A stretch of DNA of 64,000 nt from Neobacillus driksii (GTDB lineage Bacteria > Bacillota > Bacilli > Bacillales > Cytobacillaceae): contig NZ_JACCBX010000007.1 in assembly GCF_013409995.1 (NCBI RefSeq), positions 62,001-126,000 on the forward strand. Reading direction: 5' to 3'. This document shows, piece after piece, positions 35,309-44,552 of the stretch. The notes below the pieces were generated by a model that was not told the origin of the DNA, did no database searches, and was given only the letters and a program-made list of their open reading frames with translations. The position numbers were made by a program, and so were the translations under genes. How positions within the stretch are numbered: the first letter of the stretch is position 1; the number at the start of each line of letters is the position of its first letter.

Positions 35309-37252
35309 TTAAGCACCTCGCAAATTTGTTTCTGTTTCTTCAATTTCTTTAACTGAAATATAGCGGCCATGGTCTTGTTCAAATGAACGTAGAGCCATAC
35401 AAACAAAAATTCCAATGGTTGTAAGGATTACAGGAATCCACAAGCTGAAAACAAAGGAAAATCCCCAAACAAAGAAGATACAGCTCATGATGAACGGGAT
35501 ACCGCTATTATTTGGCATGTGGATTTTTTGGTATTCGCCTTTAAATAATACATGCCCATTCTTTTTTGCGTCCCATAATGCTTCATTAGAGCGTACATCT
35601 GGTAAAATCGCAAAATTGTATTCTGGTACTGGTGTATGTGTGGACCACTCTAACGTACGAGCATCCCAAGGATCATTACTGATATCTCTTGATTCATATC
35701 GAGTACTATAGTAAATATTGTAGACGATTAATACAAAACCAATCGCCATGATTGCTGCTCCGACGAAGGAAATCATATTCATTAAGCCAAATCCAGCAGC
35801 TTCAGAGTATGTGTACATACGGCGTGCCTGACCATCTAAGCCGGAAACATACATAGGCATGAAGGCTAAGATGAAGCCGATTGAAAGTAGCCATGCTGTC
35901 CATTTACCAATTTTCTCATTTAACATAAAGCCAAACATTTTTGGCCAATAATAATGAAGCCCTGCAAGCATTGCATAGACAACACCAGGAATAATAACGT
36001 TATGGAAGTGAGCAACTAAGAACATCGTATTATGATATTGATAGTCCGCTGCAGACATCGCAAGCATTACCCCGGTAACTCCGCCAAGTGTAAACAGCGG
36101 AATGAATAGCATGCTATAAAGCATTGGCGTAGTAAAAACAATTTTTCCTTTTCTCAGCGTTAGAAGCCAGTTGAAGATCTTGACTCCCGTCGGTACGGCA
36201 ATCGCCATAGTTGTAATCGAGAAGATACTATTTGTAAAAGCGCCTTGACCCATGGTGAAGAAATGGTGAGCCCATACTAAGAAGGATAGAAGGGAGATAA
36301 TAACCATCGATCCTACCATAGATTTATAGCCATATAGGTTACGACGAGCAAAGGTTGAGATAACTTCACTGTAAATACCAAATGCCGGCAATATTAAGAT
36401 ATATACTTCAGGGTGTCCCCAAACCCAGAAAATGTTGGCCCAAAGCATATCCATACCGCCATTATCCATGGTGAAGAAATTTGTTCCAAATTGACGATCC
36501 AGCGTTCCCATAGCTAGTAACACAGCTAAAACAGGGAATGCGAAAACGATGATCACGTTCGCGATTAAAGCAGACCAAGTAAACATTGGCATTTTCATTA
36601 ATGTCATACCAGGTGCTCTCATTTTGAGAATAGTAGTAATAAAGTTGATACCTGTCATTAATGTACCAATACCTGCGATTTGAATCGCAATCATATAATA
36701 ATTGTTACCAACAGATTCACTAAATTCGGTACCTGCAAGCGGGAAATAAGATGTCCAGCCTGCATCAGGTGAACCGCCGACAACGAATGAAATGTTGAAT
36801 AACATCGCACCCATAAAGAATAGCCAGAAGCTTAATGCGTTCAAGCGTGGGAATGCTACGTCACGAGCTCCAATTTGTAATGGAACAACAAAGTTCATAA
36901 AGAACATTATGAATGGCATTGCCATAAACAGGATCATAACAATCCCATGTGTTGTGAAAATTTCATTATAATGCTGTGCGTCAAGGAGCGTGTTTTCTGG
37001 TACTGCCAGCTGAGCACGCATCATGATAGCGTCAACTCCGCCTCGGAATAGCATGAGGAGGGCAGAAAGTAGATACATAATACCAATTCGTTTGTGGTCA
37101 ACAGTTGTTAACCACTCACGCCATAGGTAGCCCCATTTTTTAAAATAAGTTAATCCGGCAATTACTGCGATGATGGTCAGTCCAATTGCCGCCATTGAGG
37201 CATAAATCGCAAGACTTGGATGTGGAACGGCAAATCGATCAAAGAAATCCAT
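35309..37252 (-). CDS. qoxB: cytochrome aa3 quinol oxidase subunit I
   Basis: This 647-aa catalytic subunit reduces O2 with quinol electrons and pumps protons. The haem/copper ligand regions are present: T-T-H-G-I-V-M for low-spin haem, W-G-H-P-E-V-Y for CuB with the cross-linked Tyr, H-H for CuB, and V-A-H-F-H-N-V for haem a3. About 14 or 15 helices, normal length. The D-channel N-F-V-V-P-L-Q-I-G-A-R-D is also present. AAGGAG before ATG; it is followed within 3 nt by qoxC. Confidence 0.97.
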   Translation of the reverse strand: MDFFDRFAVPHPSLAIYASMAAIGLTIIAVIAGLTYFKKWGYLWREWLTTVDHKRIGIMYLLSALLMLFRGGVDAIMMRAQLAVPENTLLDAQHYNEIFTTHGIVMILFMAMPFIMFFMNFVVPLQIGARDVAFPRLNALSFWLFFMGAMLFNISFVVGGSPDAGWTSYFPLAGTEFSESVGNNYYMIAIQIAGIGTLMTGINFITTILKMRAPGMTLMKMPMFTWSALIANVIIVFAFPVLAVLLAMGTLDRQFGTNFFTMDNGGMDMLWANIFWVWGHPEVYILILPAFGIYSEVISTFARRNLYGYKSMVGSMVIISLLSFLVWAHHFFTMGQGAFTNSIFSITTMAIAVPTGVKIFNWLLTLRKGKIVFTTPMLYSMLFIPLFTLGGVTGVMLAMSAADYQYHNTMFLVAHFHNVIIPGVVYAMLAGLHYYWPKMFGFMLNEKIGKWTAWLLSIGFILAFMPMYVSGLDGQARRMYTYSEAAGFGLMNMISFVGAAIMAIGFVLIVYNIYYSTRYESRDISNDPWDARTLEWSTHTPVPEYNFAILPDVRSNEALWDAKKNGHVLFKGEYQKIHMPNNSGIPFIMSCIFFVWGFSFVFSLWIPVILTTIGIFVCMALRSFEQDHGRYISVKEIEETETNLRGA

Positions 37253-37292
37253 TTATTATATCTCCTTTCAAGGGAAGATTACTTTTTTATTA

Positions 37293-38210
37293 TTAATGAC
37301 TCATACCTTCATGTCCGGTATGGGATTCTGTGTGAGTCTCTGTTTCAGGTGTTTCTGAAGCTTCTTCACTATGATCATGACCAGCTGGCGGCGGTGAAAA
37401 TTCTAGGTGAGTCCCAGTGTATGTTTGCTGCCCAAGATGACCTGGTTCTAATAATTCTTCAAATTTTTTCTCTGTAATCGGCTTAGCAGTTTCCTTCACT
37501 TCTTTTACCCAGTCGTCAAAATCCTCTTGGGACATAGCAGTTACATTAAAGGTATTTTCAGCAAATCCTTTACCCGAGAAGTTTGCGTTTCGCCCCATAA
37601 ATTCACCAGGGACATCTGCAGCTAAGTGTAAAGTTGTTACATGGTCACCCATTGCATATTTTTGTCCCCCAAGTTGAGGAATCCAAAAACTGGTAATTGG
37701 TCCGTATGAATACAGTTTAAATTCCAGTGGTCGGTCTGTTGGGATATATAAGTAATTTACTGTTTCAATGCCTTCTTCTGGGTAACTAAAGTGCCACTTC
37801 CAGTTTGAAGATGAAGCATAAACGACTAATGGTTCCTTATCTTCGTATCCTTTTGGTTTTGCCTCAACAATATAGTTACTTTGGACGGATACATAAGATA
37901 GGAAGGCAACGATTAATACAGGAATTCCAACCATAACGACCTCAACCCAAAGGTTTCCTTCAATATGAGGTGGTTCATAGTCTGCTCTTTGTTTAGAAGC
38001 GCGATATTTTACTAACATGTAGACTAACAATGCAAAAACGACCAAGACAATGACAGACATTACTCCTATCGATAATAGGATGTCACTTGCCTGTCTTTTT
38101 GCTTGAGGACCTTTAGGATCCAAGACTAGTAATGGCTCACATCCAGCTAATAAGGTGATGATTGTTAAAAACACTGAAAATAAAGCCACTTTAATACCCT
38201 TTTTGTGCAT
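37293..38210 (-). CDS. qoxA: cytochrome aa3 quinol oxidase subunit II
   Basis: This 305-aa lipoprotein subunit has a signal ending L-L-A-G-C (Cys ~20), two membrane helices and an outer cupredoxin-fold domain that lacks the CuA ligands, as expected for quinol rather than cytochrome c oxidases. The C-terminus is rich in His, Glu and Thr (ending H-T-G-H-E-G-M-S-H). ATG 38210 follows GAGGAG; the first ATG at 38261 is poorly placed. It is the first gene of qoxABCD. Confidence 0.95.
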   Translation of the reverse strand: MHKKGIKVALFSVFLTIITLLAGCEPLLVLDPKGPQAKRQASDILLSIGVMSVIVLVVFALLVYMLVKYRASKQRADYEPPHIEGNLWVEVVMVGIPVLIVAFLSYVSVQSNYIVEAKPKGYEDKEPLVVYASSSNWKWHFSYPEEGIETVNYLYIPTDRPLEFKLYSYGPITSFWIPQLGGQKYAMGDHVTTLHLAADVPGEFMGRNANFSGKGFAENTFNVTAMSQEDFDDWVKEVKETAKPITEKKFEELLEPGHLGQQTYTGTHLEFSPPPAGHDHSEEASETPETETHTESHTGHEGMSH

Positions 38211-38521
38211 GTTTTTATAACTCCTCTCATTGATAATCACTGTGGTTATTCGTGAATTCATTCACAAACTTATTTGGAGATTTATCTAAAATAATTACTT
38301 CCTAATAATAACTATATAATTAGTGTTATTATCCCGTACCACAATATTAACAACAAAGGTGTGATGTTTATATACGTTTTTTGAAGAATTTGTGACAAAT
38401 TTGTTAAGGTTTTAAATTCCAATGAAAATCGGAGTGGAAGTTGAAATACTAAAATAATTGTCTATTTTTGCATAATAATGGGATAATGAATATGTATACT
38501 AATGGAATAGGAGAGACAAAC
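38211..38521. other. divergent promoter region between qoxA and the HesB-like gene
   Basis: No gene is visible in these 311 nt. It is AT-rich, with an imperfect inverted repeat TAATAAC...GTTATTA near 38300-38327. TTTGTGACAAATTTGTTAAG at 38389-38408 resembles redox-responsive (ResD/Rex-like) sites but matches neither consensus fully. These are candidate control sites for qox. Confidence 0.35.
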
Positions 38522-38827
38522 ATGAAAGTCAAAATTAATCGCCATGCAGCGAAGGCATTGAAGAAAATGTTGGAAGGTCCAGAAGCAGAAGGGAAAATGT
38601 TCCGTGTGTATGTAACCAATATGCATGGCGACCATGCTCATTATGATTTAATGCTAGATACTCCAACAGAACATGATGAAGTGGTAAAAACTGATAAGGA
38701 CATTGATATCATTCTTGATGCTCGTGAGGAATATCTAGATGGAGTATGGATTCAACTGTTTCATGTCCCAAAAGAAGAATGGCTGATTACCAACCCAACA
38801 AAGGGCGGTCATCACCACCATCATTAA
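38522..38827 (+). CDS. HesB/IscA-like fold protein without cysteines, poly-His tail
   Basis: This 101-aa protein reads like the iron-sulfur cluster biosynthesis (HesB/YadR) fold: K-I-N-R-H-A-A-K-A-L-K-K-M, then F-R-V-Y-V-T-N-M-H-G-D-H-A-H-Y-D-L. It contains no Cys at all, so it cannot hold a cluster as IscA does. His residues are frequent and the protein ends G-G-H-H-H-H-H. Metal (Fe, Ni, Zn or Cu) binding through His is a plausible inference. ATG 38522 follows AGGAGAG. It is divergent from qoxA. Confidence 0.7.
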   Translation: MKVKINRHAAKALKKMLEGPEAEGKMFRVYVTNMHGDHAHYDLMLDTPTEHDEVVKTDKDIDIILDAREEYLDGVWIQLFHVPKEEWLITNPTKGGHHHHH

Positions 38828-38847
38828 TAAATAAAAAATAAAGACTT

Positions 38848-38875
38848 CCACCTGAAGGTTTTCAGGTGGTTTTTT
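38848..38875 (+). terminator. intrinsic terminator
   Basis: Stem CCACCTGAA / TTCAGGTGG with six T. Confidence 0.8.
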
Positions 38876-38936
38876 GATTGTAATTTTCAAAATATTTTCA
38901 TATAATCCAAGTACTTAACTAAAAAGGAGATCTGCG

Positions 38937-40652
38937 ATGATTCGACGTTTCTTTTCCTATTATAAACCTCATAAAAAGCTTTTCCTTCTTGATTTTAGCA
39001 GCGCAGTTGTGGTTGCTGTTTTAGAATTAGCTTTTCCAATCGCGGTATCGTGGTTTATAGATAAGCTATTGCCAAGCGGCGACTGGCAAGCAATCGTGCT
39101 CGTAAGTCTTGGACTGTTTACAGTTTATGTTTTAAGTACCTTATTACAATTTGTGGTGAATTACTGGGGGCATAAACTTGGTATCAATATTGAAACAGAT
39201 ATGAGACAAGAGCTTTTTGAACACGTGCAAAAACAGTCCTTTCGCTTTTTCGATAATACGAAGACCGGGCATATTATGAGCAGGATTACAAATGATCTTT
39301 TTGACCTTGGTGAACTTGCTCACCATGGACCTGAAGATGTATTTATTGCAGTGATGACTTTTATCGGTGCATTTTGGATTATGCTGACGATCAATGTGAA
39401 ACTAGCGCTAGTTGCTGTTTTAATTTTACCGTTATTGGCATTATTAGTTGTAGTCTGCAATCTAAAGATGAATAAGGCCTGGAGTCAAATGTACACAAGC
39501 ATTGCAGATGTAAATGCTCGAGTGGAAGATAGTGTTTCAGGGAGCCGTGTTGTTCAATCATTTACAAATGAAGATTTTGAGATTGCGAGATTTCGGAAAA
39601 ATAACCATAAATATAGAAATGCAAAACTAGTTGGATATCGTGTGATGTCTTTCAGTTTATCTGGTATTTATATGATGACAAGACTTATTACAATTATTGT
39701 TCTAGTGTATGGAGCATGGCTAAGTTTTACAGGGCAGCTTTCTTATGGGGAGCTCGTAGGATTTGTCCTTTATGTAAATGTTCTGTTTAAACCAATTGAT
39801 AAAATTAGCGCGATTATGGAATTGTATCCTAAAGGTATGGCTGGATTTAAACGTTTTATGGAAATTATAGACTCTGAGCCAGAAGTAAAGGATACGGATG
39901 ATGCTATCGAAGTCGCTTCACTAAGCGGTGATATTGTCTTTAAAGATGTTTCCTTTAGTTATGACCAGCAAAAATCAGTACTTGAAGATATTAACTTGGA
40001 CATTCGTGCAGGCGAAACGATCGCGTTTGTCGGACCATCTGGGGCAGGTAAAACAACCATTTGTTCCTTAATTCCTAGGTTTTATAATGTCAGCAATGGC
40101 TGCATAACAATTGATGGATTCGATATTCGTAATATCACTAAAAAATCACTGCGCTCTCAAATAGGTATTGTTCAACAAGATGTCTTTCTTTTTACTGGGA
40201 CCATTAGAGAGAATATTACATACGGAAAGCGAAATGCTACCGATGAGGAAATTGTAAAAGCAGCGAAGAGCGCTCATCTTGAGAAATTTATTCAATCATT
40301 GCCTGATGGTTACGAAACTGAAATTGGAGAACGTGGATTAAAGCTTTCAGGCGGTCAAAAACAAAGACTTGCGATTGCAAGGATGTTTTTGAAAAATCCA
40401 CCGATATTAATTTTAGATGAAGCGACATCTGCACTTGATACCGAAACAGAAATGGTCATTCAAGAAGCTTTGAACGAGTTGGCTAAAAACCGAACAACCT
40501 TGATTATCGCACATAGGCTTGCTACCATTCGGAATGCTGACCGGATCATTGTCGTAACCGAAGATGGAATTGCTGAGGAAGGCGGTCATGACGAGTTAAT
40601 CGAACATGGCGGTATTTTTGCAAGCCTTCACCGGGTACAATATCAGCAGTAG
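38937..40652 (+). CDS. ywjA: ABC exporter, fused membrane and ATPase domains (YwjA-like)
   Basis: This 571-aa half-transporter acts as a homodimer. Six helices (residues ~1-310) precede an ATPase with Walker A G-P-S-G-A-G-K-T-T, Q-loop Q-Q-D-V-F-L-F, signature L-S-G-G-Q-K-Q-R, Walker B I-L-I-L-D-E-A-T-S-A-L-D and the H-loop in I-A-H-R-L. It resembles B. subtilis YwjA and the lipid/multidrug exporter (MsbA/BmrA) group. AAGGAG precedes the ATG. The substrate is unknown. Confidence 0.92.
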   Translation: MIRRFFSYYKPHKKLFLLDFSSAVVVAVLELAFPIAVSWFIDKLLPSGDWQAIVLVSLGLFTVYVLSTLLQFVVNYWGHKLGINIETDMRQELFEHVQKQSFRFFDNTKTGHIMSRITNDLFDLGELAHHGPEDVFIAVMTFIGAFWIMLTINVKLALVAVLILPLLALLVVVCNLKMNKAWSQMYTSIADVNARVEDSVSGSRVVQSFTNEDFEIARFRKNNHKYRNAKLVGYRVMSFSLSGIYMMTRLITIIVLVYGAWLSFTGQLSYGELVGFVLYVNVLFKPIDKISAIMELYPKGMAGFKRFMEIIDSEPEVKDTDDAIEVASLSGDIVFKDVSFSYDQQKSVLEDINLDIRAGETIAFVGPSGAGKTTICSLIPRFYNVSNGCITIDGFDIRNITKKSLRSQIGIVQQDVFLFTGTIRENITYGKRNATDEEIVKAAKSAHLEKFIQSLPDGYETEIGERGLKLSGGQKQRLAIARMFLKNPPILILDEATSALDTETEMVIQEALNELAKNRTTLIIAHRLATIRNADRIIVVTEDGIAEEGGHDELIEHGGIFASLHRVQYQQ

Positions 40653-40660
40653 AAAGGAAG

Positions 40661-40690
40661 TATCCCTGTTATAGTCGCAGGGATATTTTT
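40661..40690 (+). terminator. intrinsic terminator of ywjA
   Basis: Stem TATCCCTG / CAGGGATA and a T-rich tail. Confidence 0.75.
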
Positions 40691-40764
40691 ATATACTCTG
40701 ATTTTGAGATCACTACAATTGATGTTACTCTAAAGAAGAATTGTTGAAAGGAGTTGAAATACAT

Positions 40765-41514
40765 ATGGAGAATTTCAAAAGTGATGTTGAAATTAAACTG
40801 ATTGCACTTGATATGGATGGAACTCTGCTAAACGATGAGCATGAGGTCTCGGAGGAAAATCGAAAAGCGATAAAAGAAGCACAGGAAAAAGGCGTATTTG
40901 TAGTCCTAAGCACGGGGCGTTCACTAAGAAACTGCCAAAAGCATGCTGATTCACTAGCGTTAACTTCATATTTAGTAACGGTGAATGGCAGTGAAATTTA
41001 TGATGATCAAAGAGGATTAGTAGAAAGAAATCTTGTAACTTCGGAGTCGATACAGTGGATGCTGGAGTTAACTCAAAAGCATAAAATTCGATATTGGGCC
41101 ATCAGCACCAATCGAAACTATTTTGATGAAATGCCGGACGATATTCACGCTGAGGAATGGTTGAAATTCGGTTTTAATATAAAGGATGTACCAACAAGAG
41201 ATATGATTCAAAAAGAATTGGAGGCAAGAGGGGAATTTGAATTAAGTAACTCAACTCCAACCAATATTGAGGTAAATCCAGTAGGAATTAATAAAGCGAA
41301 GGGTCTTTCACTTGTATGTGAACGCCTCGGAATTGATATGAAAAATGTTATGGCAGTAGGTGACAGCCTAAACGATTTAGCGATGATTAATGCAGCCGGA
41401 TTAGGTGTGGCTATGGGAAATGCTCAGGAAACAGTAAAAAAGGCTGCTGACTGGATTACGGCTAACAATAATGAAGATGGTGTAGCTGTGGCTATTCGTA
41501 AATGGGTACTTTAG
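40765..41514 (+). CDS. HAD-superfamily (Cof-type) phosphatase
   Basis: This 249-aa phosphatase has the HAD motifs: I, L-D-M-D-G-T-L-L (nucleophile Asp); II, S-T-G-R-S; III, the Lys in G-I-N-K-A-K-G; IV, G-D-S-L-N-D. The type IIB cap lies in the middle. Cof-type enzymes act on sugar phosphates, flavin precursors (including 5-amino-6-ribitylamino-uracil phosphate) or pyridoxal phosphate. ATG 40765 lies 11 nt from AAGGAG. Substrate undefined. Confidence 0.9.
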   Translation: MENFKSDVEIKLIALDMDGTLLNDEHEVSEENRKAIKEAQEKGVFVVLSTGRSLRNCQKHADSLALTSYLVTVNGSEIYDDQRGLVERNLVTSESIQWMLELTQKHKIRYWAISTNRNYFDEMPDDIHAEEWLKFGFNIKDVPTRDMIQKELEARGEFELSNSTPTNIEVNPVGINKAKGLSLVCERLGIDMKNVMAVGDSLNDLAMINAAGLGVAMGNAQETVKKAADWITANNNEDGVAVAIRKWVL

Positions 41515-41707
41515 GGATATCTGTTACGAAAGCAGTGACAATATACGGAAAAGATATTTCTTTTTTTAAAAATAAATTCCATTTGAATGGGAAATACTTT
41601 CTATACAAGAGGATTTTGTTTAAAATGATTTTCTCTTGGGTATAATAATCGGGCAAGACTATATTGCAATTTCATGTAATTGTTACATGCTAGGAGGAGC
41701 TACAAAA

Positions 41708-41908
41708 ATGGAACATGGTAAAGTAAAATGGTTTAACGGTGAAAAAGGCTTTGGATTTATCGAGCGTGACGGTGGAGATGACGTATTCGTACACTTCTCA
41801 GCAATCCAAGGCGAAGGCTACAAAACGCTAGATGAAGGTCAAGAAGTAACGTTTGAAATCGAAAATGGACAACGTGGTCCACAAGCGGTTAACGTTCGTA
41901 AAGCGTAA
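41708..41908 (+). CDS. cold-shock protein (CspA/CspB family)
   Basis: This 66-aa OB-fold nucleic-acid chaperone has RNP1 K-G-F-G-F-I and RNP2 V-F-V-H-F. AGGAGGAG precedes the ATG. A TATAAT -10 at 41641-41646 implies a leader of roughly 55 nt, shorter than classical cold-shock leaders. A strong terminator follows. It is one of several csp paralogues expected in bacilli; similarity spans CspB, CspC and CspD, so I give no letter. Confidence 0.95.
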   Translation: MEHGKVKWFNGEKGFGFIERDGGDDVFVHFSAIQGEGYKTLDEGQEVTFEIENGQRGPQAVNVRKA

Positions 41909-41923
41909 TAAACCTTCTAAATC

Positions 41924-41960
41924 AAACAGACTCCAATTGGGAGTCTGTTTTTTATTTTTC
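41924..41960 (+). terminator. intrinsic terminator of csp
   Basis: Stem AAACAGACTCC / GGAGTCTGTTT with a long T-rich tail. Confidence 0.85.
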
Positions 41961-42290
41961 TGTAAAAGTCGGTAATGAGAGCCGGAAAACCTAAAACGAA
42001 GAGAAAGAGGTCACTCATGAAAACCATGAGAGCCCGAGAACTGTAAAAAGGAGAGAGAGCGGTCACTCATAAAGGCGATGAGAGCCCGTGGACGGCAAAA
42101 AGAAGACAGAACGGTCACTCATAAAGGTGATGAGAGCCCGAGGACGGCAAAAAGAAGACAGAAAGGTCACTCATAAAGGCGATGAGAGCCCGAGGACGGC
42201 AAAAAGAAGACAGAACGGTCACTCATAAAGGAAATGAGAGCCTGTGAACGGCAAAAAGAAGACAGAAAGGTCATTCATCTAGTAGCCAGT
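41961..42290. repeat. tandem array of 52-nt hairpin repeats (6 units plus a degenerate lead unit)
   Basis: GGTCACTCAT begins at 42009, 42061, 42113, 42165 and 42217, and GGTCATTCAT at 42269: exactly 52 nt apart. Each unit contains CTCAT...ATGAG, then GCCCG and a purine-rich AAAAAGAAGACAGAA tail. A degenerate copy (GGTAATGAGAGCCGG) precedes the array. Units differ by only a few bases. It has no spacers and no coding frame. Layout and period match the array after proS. Confidence 0.9.
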
Positions 42291-42307
42291 AAACTCCCTA
42301 GATAAAA

Positions 42308-42332
42308 AAACCTCCACGAAAAGTGGAGGTTC
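42308..42332 (-). terminator. terminator of the ywbE operon
   Basis: Stem CCTCCAC / GTGGAGG followed by T residues on the minus strand, about 80 nt after ywbE. Confidence 0.75.
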
Positions 42333-42412
42333 AATATGTGATAAGTAAAATGGTTATTTATAGTATAGGGTTAATTCACGAAATTCATACCTAAGGGTAG
42401 TTCATATTACCG

Positions 42413-42619
42413 TTAGGTAGATTTTGAATTCACTATTTCCTGCACTCTGCCAACTTGACCATCCATTAACCTTACCTTTATCCCATGAGGATGGTTCTTC
42501 GAGTTTGTTAATATATCCTTCACGACACCACTTGTGAGTTTTCCGGTTCTTTGATCAGCCTTGAGTACAATTTTAACCTCTGTACCGGCAGTGATGTCTT
42601 TTCTATTTTGACCGTTCAT
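42413..42619 (-). CDS. ywbE: YwbE-family protein
   Basis: This 68-aa protein matches the YwbE (DUF2196) family, a small beta-barrel-like domain: R-K-D-I-T-A-G-T-E-V-K-I-V-L-K-A-D-Q-R-T-G-K-L-T-x-G, then P-H-G-I-K-V-R-L-x-D-G-Q-V-G-R-V. Cellular role is not established. Its start overlaps the stop of the preceding 67-aa gene by one base (TAATG), so the two are coupled. Confidence 0.9.
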   Translation of the reverse strand: MNGQNRKDITAGTEVKIVLKADQRTGKLTSGVVKDILTNSKNHPHGIKVRLMDGQVGRVQEIVNSKST

Positions 42620-42822
42620 TAAACACCCATTTTCCTGCGTGTGTTACTCACTTTTTTGGTCTGCTGGCTTTTCATTTTTTGGCCATTTTGAAGACCACCC
42701 TGGGTGTTATTCGCTGCTGCAGCTTTGTTCTTTTTATTTGCTAGCTGCTGCTTCATCGCTTCCTGTAAACTCATTTTCTTTTTTGGTTCTTCATTTTGGT
42801 TTGTTTGATTGTTTTCTGACAT
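42619..42822 (-). CDS. small basic, low-complexity protein (67 aa)
   Basis: This 67-aa protein is rich in Asn, Gln and Lys (begins M-S-E-N-N-Q-T-N-Q-N-E-E, ends R-R-K-M-G-V), probably disordered and nucleic-acid binding by charge. AGGAGG lies before the ATG. It is the first gene of the pair with ywbE, with which it overlaps. A nucleic-acid role is inference from composition. Confidence 0.65.
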   Translation of the reverse strand: MSENNQTNQNEEPKKKMSLQEAMKQQLANKKNKAAAANNTQGGLQNGQKMKSQQTKKVSNTRRKMGV

Positions 42823-43024
42823 TAGGAAATCCTCCTGAAAAAATGTACTTTCATATCCTCAGTATAATCTATTTACACTTAAATTAACAATCTAATCCGG
42901 ATAGATACTAGAGGTTTAATTCACAGAATATTCTTTTTAAGAAAAGTACAAATTGGTTAAAAATTGCACATGTAGAATTCCCATATTAAACTAACTCTTG
43001 CAGAAGTGAAAGGGAGATTATTAC

Positions 43025-43872
43025 ATGAATCACAAAACAGCTATAGTGACCGGTACATCAAGTGGATTTGGATTGAGTACCTCTATTGAATTAGCACGAA
43101 AGGGTTTTACCGTTATTGGTGCTATGAGGAACAGACATAAAAGTAGCGGCCTGTTGGAAGAGGCAAGAAAGCATGGGGTACAATCCCGAATTATTGTTTT
43201 TGAATTAGATGTTACGGATGAAAACTCTGTCCTCGCGTTCCGAACGCGAGTACTCGATGAGTTTGGAAAAGTGGATGTTTTGATTAATAATGCTGGTTAT
43301 GCCGGTGCTGGCTTCGTTGAAGAAATTTCAATGGATGAATACCGAAGACAATTTGAAACAAATGTTTTTGGGGTTATAGCCGTCACCAAGGCCTTTTTAC
43401 CTGTGATGAGGAAAAATAGCATGGATGTATTATAAATGTTAGCAGTATAAGCGGTAAGGTTGCATTCCCCGGACTGTCACCGTATATTGCGTCAAAATAT
43501 GCCCTTGAGGGTTGGAGTGAAAGCCTTCGTTTAGAAATGCAGCCATTTGGGGTAAAGGTGATTTTAATTGAACCTGGGTCCTACAAAACGAATATTTGGT
43601 CAAGTGGTAAACAGGTTGCAGTTAAATCTTTGGAGTCAGATTCTCCGTATCAAGAATATATGGAAAGCATAGAAAGATATATTGCAAATGGAGAAAATAG
43701 CTTCGGAGACCCGCTGGATGTAGCAAAAAAAATAGCACAGATTACATCAATGGATACACCTGACATTAGGTACCCAATTGGTCGCGGAGTTAAGGCTACT
43801 ATATTAGTGAAGAATTTATTACCATGGAGAATATGGGAAAAAATCATCATAAGTAAACTGTTCAAAAAATAG
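43025..43872 (+). pseudogene. short-chain dehydrogenase/reductase, frameshifted
   Basis: Frame one (43025-43435) has the Rossmann start T-G-T-S-S-G-F-G and the N-N-A-G motif. The frame then shifts near 43418-43424 (GGAAAAATAGCATGG) and continues as H-G-C-I-I-N-V-S-S-I-S-G-K, then the catalytic Y-I-A-S-K, to 43872. One missing base, for instance AAG read as AG, explains it. Restored length is about 282 aa, normal for SDR enzymes. It is either a recent pseudogene or a base-call error. Confidence 0.85.
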
Positions 43873-43988
43873 TATTAGTAAAGCAGCGTCCTTTGTAAAG
43901 TATTCATGAAGTTGTCGATTTTAGGAAGGAATTTCAAGGATACAGTGAGAATAATAGATAAATAAACAACCTTAGAGGAGGGATATGT

Positions 43989-44459
43989 TTGGACATCCAA
44001 GTGCTTGAAAAAGAAGAAATGAAGGTAGTTGGAATTTCCTGGAGCGGCACCTATTCACAATTGAATACCATTCCAGAATTTTTTGATGTGATGAAAGAGC
44101 GGATTGATGAGGTATCTAATCAAACGAATACTTCAATCTTAATTGCTCCCTTTCATAGCAGAGAAACCGAATTGACCTATTATGTAACAACACCTGTGGA
44201 AAAGCTGGAAAATGTCCCAGAGGGTATGGTAGGGTTCACAATTCCTCGTAAAAATTATGTTTGTACTTCGCATAAAGGGAGTCTGGAAGAAGTAGAAAAT
44301 ACATATCGGCAGACATTAGTTTGGATGCAGGAGTATGGTTATGATTTGGATAACAATGCCCTGAGTTTAGAAGTGTTTAAACAAAAAGATCTTGATAACG
44401 ATGGAAATATTCAATTTGAACTTTATCTGCCTGTAAAAACGTATGGAAGCGAATATTAG
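43989..44459 (+). CDS. GyrI-like / AraC effector-binding domain protein
   Basis: This 156-aa stand-alone effector-binding domain shows two repeats of the SHS2-like fold: V-V-G-I-S-W-S-G-T-Y and, later, Y-V-C-T-S-H-K-G-S-L-E-E. Acidic residues sit where small cationic ligands bind. There is no DNA-binding domain. Such proteins sense or sequester drugs and small molecules. The TTG start follows GAGGAGG by 6 nt. Confidence 0.85.
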   Translation: MDIQVLEKEEMKVVGISWSGTYSQLNTIPEFFDVMKERIDEVSNQTNTSILIAPFHSRETELTYYVTTPVEKLENVPEGMVGFTIPRKNYVCTSHKGSLEEVENTYRQTLVWMQEYGYDLDNNALSLEVFKQKDLDNDGNIQFELYLPVKTYGSEY

Positions 44460-44552
44460 TATGATGTGAAGGAGTAGATTTCGACTTCTTTTTCTTTTTT
44501 TAGCAATTCTCACAACTATAAGGTATACTAGTACTAATCATATAGTTGAATA

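Noticed and set aside
38468..38521. Longer start for the HesB-like protein
   Set aside because: No Shine-Dalgarno before 38468; AGGAGAG sits directly before ATG 38522.
38800..38824. Vector-derived His tag at the end of the HesB-like gene
   Set aside because: The tail reads smoothly into a native stop, terminator and neighbouring chromosome sequence, so it is natural.
41961..42290. Possible CRISPR array (regular 52-nt repetition)
   Set aside because: The units are contiguous and almost identical over their full length, with no unique spacers, and no cas genes are present.
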